The notes below the pieces were generated by a model. The model was given only the letters and a program-made list of their open reading frames with translations, was not told where the DNA came from and searched no databases. Positions 5,772-10,789 of a DNA stretch of 10,789 nt are shown in pieces; position 1 is the stretch's first letter, and every line of letters starts with the position of its first letter. The stretch comes from Chloroflexota bacterium. GTDB lineage: Bacteria; Chloroflexota; Dehalococcoidia; SAR202; UBA11138. The stretch lies in assembly GCA_022561955.1 (NCBI GenBank), contig JADFQF010000017.1, positions 1 through 10,789 on the forward strand. Reading direction: 5' to 3'. Both the position numbers and the translations under genes were made by a program.

Positions 5772-7142
5772 ATGTCGCTAAGAGCTTTGACACCGCTGGA
5801 CGGGCGCTACGCAGCTCAGGTGGCCGGTCTCGCCGACTACCTGTCGGAGTGGGCGCTCATCAAGCATCGCGTTCGCGTCGAGATCGAGTGGCTCGTGGCG
5901 ATGTCCCGGCGGCCCGAGATCGAGGGCATGCGTTCGCTGACCGACGGCGAAGTCGGGTTCCTGAAGGCCCTGGTTGAAGATTTCGACGACGAGTCCGCCC
6001 AGAGAATCAAGGAGATCGAGAGGACGACCAACCACGACGTCAAGGCGGTCGAGTACTACCTGCAGGAGAGGCTCAAGGGCGGCTCACTGGAGGATGTGGG
6101 CCAGTGGATACATTTCTGCTGCACCTCGGAGGACATCAACAACCTCTCCTATGCCCTCATGGTCAGGGGCGGCATCGAGGACGAGTGGCTGCCCCAGGCA
6201 CGGGCGCTCGTTGAGAGGGTAGCCGAGGTAGCCGAGGAGACCAGGGCCACGCCTCTGCTGGCGCGAACACACGGACAGCCTGCGTCCCCAACTACGTTGG
6301 GCAAAGAGATGGCCGTCTTCGTCCATCGTTGGCGACGGCAGCTCGACCAGATTCAAAACGCCGAATACCTGGGCAAGTTCAACGGCGCCGTGGGCAGCTA
6401 CAACGCTCATGCCGTCGCCTATCCCGAAGCCCCCTGGGAGGAGATATCCCGGGAGTTCGTGGAGGGCCTGGGGCTTACGCACAATCCACTTACTACCCAG
6501 ATCGAGCCCCACGATTTTCTGGCCGAGCTCTTTCACGGCCTGATCAGGTTTAACTCCATAACTCTGGACTTCGACCGCGACATGTGGGGCTACATTTCGC
6601 TGGGAGTGTTCAAGCAGACGGCCGTGAAGGGCGAGATCGGCTCCTCGACGATGCCCCACAAGGTCAACCCGATCAACTTCGAGAACTCCGAGGCCAACAT
6701 CGGCGTAAGCAACTCTCTCCTGGAGCACCTGTCGACCAAGCTGCCGGTGTCCAGAATGCAGCGGGACCTGTCAGACTCGTCGGCCATGCGAAATATCGGC
6801 CCCGCCATCGGGCACAGCCTGGTGGGCATCAGGTCTGCCATTCGCGGACTGCGGGGGGTCGAAGTCGATGAGGTCATGCTTCGCGGCGAGCTCGAGGGTT
6901 CGTGGGAGGTACTTGCCGAGGCCGTGCAGACCGTGTTGCGTAAGAACGGCATTCCCGACGCCTACGAGACCATGAAGGACCTGACGCGAGGGCAGGGGAT
7001 TACGAGAGAAGGCTTGCGCAAATTCCTGGAGGGCCTCGACCTTCCCGAAGACGACAAGAACCGCCTGCTGGAGCTCACGCCCGCCACCTACACGGGCATC
7101 GCCGAGCGCCTCGTCCGGCACATCTCTTCCGACACTTCGTGA
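5772..7142 (+). CDS. purB: Adenylosuccinate lyase
   Basis: Catalyses two beta-eliminations of fumarate: SAICAR to AICAR in de novo purine synthesis, and adenylosuccinate to AMP. It acts as a cytoplasmic homotetramer of the fumarase/aspartase superfamily. At 456 residues it has the length and collinear sequence of the Escherichia coli type rather than the shorter Bacillus type. The N-terminus LTPLDGRYA, ERTTNHDVKAVEYYL and CTSEDINNLSYALM all match this branch. RTHGQPA carries the general-acid His167. The superfamily signature GSSTMPHKVNP includes the catalytic loop Ser292, and K297/N299 follow. PVSRMQRDLSDSS and the C-terminal helix are intact, so it should be functional. ATG 5772 fits the family N-terminus; the nearest GGAG (5754-5757) is rather far at 14 bases, so the ribosome site is weak. 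It stands alone, without other purine genes next to it. Confidence 0.97.
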   Translation: MSLRALTPLDGRYAAQVAGLADYLSEWALIKHRVRVEIEWLVAMSRRPEIEGMRSLTDGEVGFLKALVEDFDDESAQRIKEIERTTNHDVKAVEYYLQERLKGGSLEDVGQWIHFCCTSEDINNLSYALMVRGGIEDEWLPQARALVERVAEVAEETRATPLLARTHGQPASPTTLGKEMAVFVHRWRRQLDQIQNAEYLGKFNGAVGSYNAHAVAYPEAPWEEISREFVEGLGLTHNPLTTQIEPHDFLAELFHGLIRFNSITLDFDRDMWGYISLGVFKQTAVKGEIGSSTMPHKVNPINFENSEANIGVSNSLLEHLSTKLPVSRMQRDLSDSSAMRNIGPAIGHSLVGIRSAIRGLRGVEVDEVMLRGELEGSWEVLAEAVQTVLRKNGIPDAYETMKDLTRGQGITREGLRKFLEGLDLPEDDKNRLLELTPATYTGIAERLVRHISSDTS

Positions 7143-7167
7143 AGCCTTCTAGCTCATTCTGAAGGAC

Positions 7168-7204
7168 CCTTCGAGCCGGTGGAGGCAAAGAAGTTCGTCG
7201 AAGG
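7168..7204. terminator. Weak stem-loop between purB and the PPOX gene
   Basis: CCTTCGA (7168-7174) is the exact inverse of TCGAAGG (7198-7204), with a long 23-base loop. A competing short stem CCTTC (7145-7149)/GAAGG (7161-7165) lies just upstream. Position between converging genes suggests a shared terminator, but no T-run is present. Confidence 0.2.
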
Positions 7205-7269
7205 TGCGGAGGACGGTCAAGATACTCGCAATCCCGAATGCACACGGCCGCTGGTCCCCCCACAATTGG

Positions 7270-7686
7270 CTATAGGGCCGTGCCGTATACGCGGTCGGGA
7301 GTCACGATGACGGCGGAGCGGCGTTCGTCTCGCATGGCCTGATCGTACTCCTCCCAGTCGGGGTGCTCGCCCGATATCGAGCGATAGACGCCCCGAAGCG
7401 TCTGCTGAAGCCCCTCGGCGTCCGTATTCTCCGGCGACAGTATCTCGGCCTGCCCCTCCAGCACCAGGAAACCCCACCAGCTGTCCTGGGACACCAGCAG
7501 CGTGCAGCGAGCATCCCGCATCAGGTTGCGAAGCTTGGCCCTGTCCGCGGTGGTCGTGAAGGCGGCGCCTCCCCGATAGGGACCGACGACTATTATGCTC
7601 ATCTGGGCGTTGCCGTTCTTGCGGTAGGTGGTCAGGACGGCCTTGTGATTGCTGGATATGAAGTCCGAAACCTTGTCGTCCAACAT
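7270..7686 (-). CDS. PPOX-class split-barrel flavoprotein, probably F420-dependent
   Basis: A 138-residue protein of the pyridoxamine-5'-phosphate oxidase-like split beta-barrel superfamily. Dimers bind FMN or F420 at the interface and reduce or oxidise small molecules. The order of elements matches the small F420-type members: an N-terminal helix, then HKAVLTTYRKNGNAQMSI, then a strand pair leading to FTTTADRAKLRNLMRDARCT (the cofactor-phosphate-binding Lys/Arg region), LLVSQDSWWGFLVLEGQAEI, and the C-terminal strand SAVIVTPDRVYGTAL. The start is firm: GGAGG at 7697-7693 lies 6 bases before the ATG. It converges with purB; the GNAT gene lies downstream-to-upstream on the same strand, 122 bases away. 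The choice of F420 over FMN is inferred from family resemblance, and the substrate is unknown. Confidence 0.85.
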   Translation of the reverse strand: MLDDKVSDFISSNHKAVLTTYRKNGNAQMSIIVVGPYRGGAAFTTTADRAKLRNLMRDARCTLLVSQDSWWGFLVLEGQAEILSPENTDAEGLQQTLRGVYRSISGEHPDWEEYDQAMRDERRSAVIVTPDRVYGTAL

Positions 7687-7808
7687 CGTATTCCTCCATC
7701 TAATTCGATAGGAACTTGGACTCTTTTTATCATGTGGCCGTAGAGGCCTCCGTGCCCGCTTGGCGCGACGACGCGTCCCTCGTCGAACTCGTGAAAAACT
7801 ATGTGTCT

Positions 7809-8279
7809 CTAGGCCAAAAAATCGATCTCATACATGTCGTAGTGCGACTTGGACATGCCGAGGCTGTTGTAGGTCTGCTGCGCGACGTCGTTGGTGCGCT
7901 CCACGTAAAGCCGGATTCCGCATATGTCGTCGCGAGGGGCGGCGATGGCGTGGACATGGTCGTGCAGCGCTCGATAGACGCCCTTGCGACGCCATTCGGC
8001 GGCCACATAGACGCTCTGTATCCACCAGAAGTTCGCGTTGCGCCAATCGCTCCACTCGTAGGTGATCATCAGCCCCGCGACCACCCTGCCGTCTGCCTCG
8101 GCGACGAGATAGAAGCCTCTCTCCGGGTAATCGAAAAGCGACTGCACGCCCCGCCGCAGAAGCTCGGCGTCGAGGGTCAGGCCCTCCGTCTCCTGTGCCA
8201 TGGCCTGCTGGAAGGCCACGATGGTCGGTGCGTCGTCTTGAGTCGCTTGCCGTATGTTGATATTGGCCGTCGTCATCAT
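7809..8279 (-). CDS. GNAT-family N-acetyltransferase
   Basis: A 156-residue single-domain acetyltransferase that should transfer an acetyl group from acetyl-CoA to an amine. It begins NINIRQATQDDAPTIVAFQ, the usual first strand and helix. The central strand WWIQSVYVAAEWRRKGVYRAL contains motif A, with RRKGVY in place of the R/QxxGxG/A pyrophosphate loop. The C-terminal part has RLYVERTNDVAQQTYNSLGM, the standard helix with Asn and Tyr near the active site. The frame stays open far upstream, antisense to the oxidoreductase gene, but the start is fixed at 8279 by AGGAAG (8290-8285) 5 bases before ATGATG and by the family N-terminus. The preceding 117 bases separate it from the divergent oxidoreductase. 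The acceptor is unknown. Confidence 0.88.
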   Translation of the reverse strand: MMTTANINIRQATQDDAPTIVAFQQAMAQETEGLTLDAELLRRGVQSLFDYPERGFYLVAEADGRVVAGLMITYEWSDWRNANFWWIQSVYVAAEWRRKGVYRALHDHVHAIAAPRDDICGIRLYVERTNDVAQQTYNSLGMSKSHYDMYEIDFLA

Positions 8280-8385
8280 GCTGTCTTCCTGCGCCCGAAG
8301 AGCGATATTTTTGTCGCAATCGAGCCAATTGGGGAACCGCCATAATGGTATCATGATGCGAGCGGAGACGAGACTCGCTGTCCCC

Positions 8386-8390
8386 GGAGG
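8386..8390 (+). promoter_or_regulatory. Shine-Dalgarno that places an ACG start
   Basis: GGAGG is followed by an in-frame TAG (8391-8393), one codon, then ACG at 8397, giving a 6-base spacing. No ATG, GTG or TTG lies in frame between this TAG and 8448, so a start upstream of the FAD-binding motif must be non-standard. ACG fits best; ATA at 8415 is the other option. Confidence 0.55.
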
Positions 8391-8396
8391 TAGAAC

Positions 8397-9509
8397 ACGA
8401 ACCCCCAGACAGACATAGCCGTAATCGGGGCCGGTCCCGCCGGTCTGATGGCGGCGACGGTAGCCGCCCAGGCAGGCGCCCATGTCGTCTTGTTCGAGGC
8501 CGGCGGCTGGCTCGGGGGCCGTCTGGGGCTTCAGACGCAGCTTCTCCAGGGACCAAAATCCATTTTTCATGACGCGACCGGCGTGGACTTTTGCGGGCGC
8601 ATGGTCGAAGATGCCCAACGTTCGGGCGTCGATATCAGGCCAAATACTCCCGTTCATAGCCTCTGCAAGCAGGCCGACGGATTTGCCGTTGGCTTTCATG
8701 GCGGGGACGGCCCTTCTACCATTAGGGCAAGAGGCCTGATTCTCGCTACAGGCTCCGTGGAGCCGCCGGGTGACTTTTCGGGCTCCTCGCTGCAGGGGGT
8801 CATGCTCTCGGGCGACGCCCAGGAGCGGCTCGTGCTCCACGGTGAGAAACCAGGCAAACGCGCCATCATGGTCGGCTCGGACAACGCGGGCCTGCTGATC
8901 GCCCAGGCGCTCCGCAAAGCGGGCACGGATGTTGTCGCGGTGATCGAACGGGCGCGACGGGTCGTGGGACGAGAGTTCAACGCCGCGCCGCTCAGAGACG
9001 CCGGCGTCGAGATACTTACCTCGACCGGTATCGCGGAGGCCGGGGGTCAAGACAGGGTCGCGTCGGTCACCATAGCCAAGCTGAGTGATGAGGGCCGAGC
9101 GGTAGTCAACGGGCAAAGAAGATTCGAGCTGGACACCATCTGCCTGGCGCTGCCGAGGACGCCCCGGACCGCTCTCGCAGAGGAACTTGGCTGTCCGGCC
9201 ATGGACATTCCCGCACTGGGTGGCGTTACACCGCTTCACACCGCTAAGATGGCTACGCCGGTCCCCGGCCTTTACATTGCCGGAGACGTCGCCGGTGTGG
9301 AAAATGGAGCCGCCGCGTTGGAAAGCGGCCGCCTGGCGGGACTCGGCCTGTCCGAGGAGCTGGGATACCGTCATCCAGAGACGGCAACGCAGTTGAATCT
9401 GGCGCGCGGCCGTCTGGGATACCTGAGGAGGGGAGGCCGAGGACTACTGAAACGAAAGGCGAAGTCGGCCATTGCCTCTGAATGCAGGCGGATGGCGACT
9501 TCCAGGTAA
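8397..9509 (+). CDS. FAD/NAD(P)-dependent oxidoreductase, HcnB/SoxA/opine-oxidase-A-like, apparent ACG start
   Basis: A two-dinucleotide-binding-domain flavoprotein. Counted from ACG 8397 (370 residues), IAVIGAGPAGL contains the FAD glycine motif GAGPAG at 11-16. The ribose-binding acid is Glu34 in VVLFEAGG. LILATGSVEPPG, the second FAD motif, is near 113-125; the nested NAD(P)-binding motif VGSDNAG is at 159-165; and the closing FAD motif GLYIAGDVAGVENG begins at 291. The middle and end resemble the FAD/NAD subunit of hydrogen cyanide synthase, opine oxidase A and the alpha subunit of heterotetrameric sarcosine oxidase. Those enzymes oxidise secondary amines with a DadA-like partner, which is absent here. 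ATG 8448 would lose the first strand and the whole glycine motif. The C-terminus (about 325-370) is basic. A cupin follows 59 bases downstream. The substrate is unknown. Confidence 0.82.
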   Translation, partial: TNPQTDIAVIGAGPAGLMAATVAAQAGAHVVLFEAGGWLGGRLGLQTQLLQGPKSIFHDATGVDFCGRMVEDAQRSGVDIRPNTPVHSLCKQADGFAVGFHGGDGPSTIRARGLILATGSVEPPGDFSGSSLQGVMLSGDAQERLVLHGEKPGKRAIMVGSDNAGLLIAQALRKAGTDVVAVIERARRVVGREFNAAPLRDAGVEILTSTGIAEAGGQDRVASVTIAKLSDEGRAVVNGQRRFELDTICLALPRTPRTALAEELGCPAMDIPALGGVTPLHTAKMATPVPGLYIAGDVAGVENGAAALESGRLAGLGLSEELGYRHPETATQLNLARGRLGYLRRGGRGLLKRKAKSAIASECRRMATSR

Positions 9510-9568
9510 CGGCGTAAGCGTGATCGCCTCCCGGCCTTCGCCGCGCCACCATAATACTCGAGGTAAAG

Positions 9569-9895
9569 ATGGAATCCTTTGAAATAGTTGACCTGATAAC
9601 CATGCAGCAGCACGTTGGCGAGCGCTACATGGAGTTCCTGCGCGCCAACACGATGAGCCTGGGCCTTTATGTGCTGCCCAAGGGGGATATCGACCCTCAG
9701 CTGCCCCACGTCGAGGATGAGGTCTACTACGTCGTGAGCGGAGCGGCGACGCTGCGTGTCGGCGAAGAGGACAGGCCTGTGAAGCCTGGGAGTCTGGTCT
9801 TCGTAGAGGCCGGGGCCGAGCATAAATTCCATTCGATTACTGAAAACCTGACCCTGCTCGTCATATTCGCGCCTCCCCAGACAAAGCCGGAATAG
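9569..9895 (+). CDS. Single-domain cupin protein
   Basis: A 108-residue small beta-barrel. Motif 1 runs from Gly39 through DPQLPHVEDEVYYVVSG, giving His47 and Glu51 as metal ligands; the first His of the usual HxH is Leu45 here. Motif 2 runs from Gly74, GSLVFVEAGAEHKFHS, giving His85. The PQxPHxEDEVYYV variant is recurrent in small bacterial cupins, so three ligands (His47, Glu51, His85) may hold the metal, or the protein may be a non-catalytic binder. The start is supported by GAGG at 9560-9563, 5 bases upstream. It may be cotranscribed with the oxidoreductase. Function unknown: isomerase, oxygenase or sensor roles are all possible. Confidence 0.88.
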   Translation: MESFEIVDLITMQQHVGERYMEFLRANTMSLGLYVLPKGDIDPQLPHVEDEVYYVVSGAATLRVGEEDRPVKPGSLVFVEAGAEHKFHSITENLTLLVIFAPPQTKPE

Positions 9896-9918
9896 ACGCC
9901 GCGGCTTGGGGACGGCGT
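9896..9918 (+). terminator. Hairpin directly after the cupin stop codon
   Basis: ACGCCG (9896-9901) pairs exactly with CGGCGT (9913-9918), with an 11-base loop. It begins at the base after TAG and lies between the converging cupin and DinB-fold genes. No T-run follows. Its placement supports an end-of-transcript role, weakly. Confidence 0.3.
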
Positions 9919-9947
9919 TACGACCTTAGCCCAACGCGGTTCGATAT

Positions 9948-10487
9948 CTACCTGGGAAGCTCGACGCCGGTCCCCCTGGGCAGGTCCCAGGTATCGTCTT
10001 GCAGGCCCCGAATGTAGTCGACCTGGCCGTGGTGGTTGTTCTTGTGCGTAATCAGGTGTCGCAGGGACATGCCCGTGGTGCGGCCGGCCGGGGAATCGCC
10101 CTCGTGCTCGTCCAGGTCAGACTCCGTCAGGCCCGAGACCGCCTCCTGAGTGCGACGGCAGACCGCCTCCAGGTAGCCGACCAGGGTGTCGAGAGGCGGT
10201 AGGGAGAGCGCCCTGAGGCCCATCCTGTCTCCGGGGTCCGGCGAATCGATCGGCTGTCCGAATTTTTCGAACCATTGGTCCGAGACCCAGAGTGTCGACT
10301 CACCGTGCCTCAGTCTGGACGCTACGTCGTCTTCGGCGCGGGCGACATGCCACAGGATGAAGCCGATGTTGTTGCTGGTAGGGCTCGGCCTCCACAGCAC
10401 CTGCTCGTCGCTGAGTCCGTCGCAAGTTGCCAACAGCCTGATCTGCACCTGCTGCAGGCTCTGGGAGATAAATTCGATGGTGTCCAT
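9948..10487 (-). CDS. DinB-fold metal-dependent protein
   Basis: A 179-residue four-helix-bundle protein of the DinB/YfiT-like superfamily. These proteins bind a divalent metal through three His; several are thiol-dependent transferases or hydrolases (mycothiol- or bacillithiol-linked) and many have no assigned role. The expected triad is visible: His47 in FILWHVARAEDD, and His148 and His152 in LITHKNNHHGQVDYIRG. The N-terminus, TIEFISQSLQQVQIRLLATC, is a typical first helix, and DGLSDEQVLWRPSP is the usual following segment. ATG 10487 agrees with the family start, although the ribosome site is poor. Transcription probably starts from the dyad-flanked promoter at 10526-10550. No thiol-biosynthesis gene is nearby, so the substrate stays open. 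Confidence 0.9.
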   Translation of the reverse strand: MDTIEFISQSLQQVQIRLLATCDGLSDEQVLWRPSPTSNNIGFILWHVARAEDDVASRLRHGESTLWVSDQWFEKFGQPIDSPDPGDRMGLRALSLPPLDTLVGYLEAVCRRTQEAVSGLTESDLDEHEGDSPAGRTTGMSLRHLITHKNNHHGQVDYIRGLQDDTWDLPRGTGVELPR

Positions 10488-10525
10488 TTTATCTTTTCCA
10501 ATCTGGGGCCGAGGCTAAGTTGTGA

Positions 10526-10550
10526 CGCAGACGATTATATAACCTCTGCG
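10526..10550 (-). promoter_or_regulatory. Promoter with flanking dyad for the DinB-fold gene
   Basis: On the minus strand TATAAT (10539-10534) is a perfect -10 box; no good -35 is seen. It is flanked by inverted arms CGCAGA (10526-10531) and TCTGCG (10545-10550), 13 bases apart, which would suit a dimeric repressor covering the -10. The leader to the ATG at 10487 would be about 40 bases. Confidence 0.4.
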
Positions 10551-10597
10551 TTTTCGACGGCCTGAGGTCGGGCTTTTCTGAGCCGGCCAAAAGAACC

Positions 10598-10603
10598 TAT
10601 AAT
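10598..10603 (+). promoter_or_regulatory. -10 box for the CoA-transferase gene
   Basis: TATAAT is a full consensus match 50 bases before the ATG at 10654. The -35 position (about 10575-10580, TTTCTG) is weak. It is oriented away from the DinB-fold promoter, so the 166-base gap is a divergent control region. Confidence 0.4.
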
Positions 10604-10653
10604 GTGGCGGCCCGGTCTCCTCAGTGGATGCGTGTTTCAGGGAGCAAAAATTT

Positions 10654-10789
10654 ATGCCGATTAACAAGGTCGTGGCCACTTTTGCCGAGGCGGTGGCCGA
10701 TATTCCAGACGGCGCCACGCTCATGATCGACGGCTTCGCGGGCCCGGGCGGCACGCCTCAGAACCTGATCCTCGCCCTCCGAGACCACG
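10654..10789 (+). CDS. CoA-transferase family I, subunit A (partial, cut by window end)
   Basis: The first 45 residues are visible. The opening MPINKVVATFAEAVADIPDG and the following glycine-rich DGFAGPGGTPQNLI match the N-terminus of the alpha subunit of 3-oxoacid (acetoacetate/succinyl) CoA-transferases. These move CoA between acids during ketone-body or short-chain acid use, with subunit B normally encoded next. The usual GGFxxxGxP signature is present as DGFAGPGGTP, one residue longer and with Asp for the first Gly. GGGAG at 10640-10644 lies 9 bases before the ATG. The exact acid substrate cannot be told, and the rest lies outside the window. Confidence 0.85.
   Translation, partial: MPINKVVATFAEAVADIPDGATLMIDGFAGPGGTPQNLILALRDH

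Noticed and set aside
6084..6728. 214-codon minus-strand open frame opposite purB
   Set aside because: Opposite the most conserved part of adenylosuccinate lyase; no independent evidence.
7716..8345. 209-codon plus-strand frame opposite the GNAT gene
   Set aside because: Shadow of the acetyltransferase; the minus strand has the acetyl-CoA-binding motif and a proper start.
8280..9374. Long minus-strand open frame continuing upstream of the GNAT gene
   Set aside because: It is antisense to the FAD oxidoreductase, whose motifs are clear; the GNAT start is fixed by its ribosome site and N-terminus, and the upstream translation has no family features.
1..10789. tRNA, rRNA, CRISPR arrays, insertion sequences or attachment sites
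   Set aside because: No cloverleaf, spaced repeat array, transposase motif or terminal inverted repeat pair was found by eye on either strand; a tRNA/CRISPR program run would settle this.

Overview
The window looks like a chromosomal segment of a free-living bacterium with GC-rich genes and AT-richer gaps. The protein mix is a secreted Ala/Pro-linker lipoprotein protease, an F420-type PPOX flavoprotein, a DinB-fold enzyme, a one-domain cupin, an ornithine-cyclodeaminase-family protein and a family I CoA-transferase. That mix would fit a Chloroflexota lineage such as SAR202/Dehalococcoidia. The taxonomic guess is inference from gene content and style only; no rRNA or other marker is present. 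No tRNA, rRNA, CRISPR, insertion sequence or phage gene was seen.

Layout. Bases 1-809 hold only the tail of an upstream gene, a possible frameshifted gene remnant on the minus strand, and a small repeat/hairpin. Bases 810-2897 encode a large exported HExxH metalloprotease (probable lipoprotein). It converges with a small one-helix membrane protein on the minus strand (2928-3290). A divergent regulatory gap (3291-3678) has a good minus-strand promoter, a perfect plus-strand -10 box and a foldable leader. It is followed by a two-gene operon: a SAM-dependent methyltransferase (3679-4500) and an ornithine cyclodeaminase/mu-crystallin family protein (about 4538-5497). After a hairpin-bearing gap comes purB (5772-7142). 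Two minus-strand genes follow, a PPOX/F420 flavoprotein and a GNAT acetyltransferase. Divergent from them is an FAD/NAD(P) oxidoreductase of the HcnB/SoxA/opine-oxidase-A type, then a small cupin. A minus-strand DinB-fold protein faces a divergent CoA-transferase subunit A gene that runs off the window end.

How the genes relate. Apart from methyltransferase + cyclodeaminase, and possibly oxidoreductase + cupin, these are mostly single transcription units of central or general metabolism; no defence, mobile or secondary-metabolite cluster is evident. The most unusual signal is at the translation starts. Two genes (the cyclodeaminase-family gene and the FAD oxidoreductase) have no ATG, GTG or TTG at the start position their conserved N-termini require. 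In both, a strong Shine-Dalgarno sits at ideal distance from a near-cognate codon (ATC at 4538, ACG at 8397). The next ATG would delete part of the fold, and in the oxidoreductase the whole FAD-binding glycine motif. Either these genes use non-AUG starts or the sequence carries start-codon substitutions or errors.
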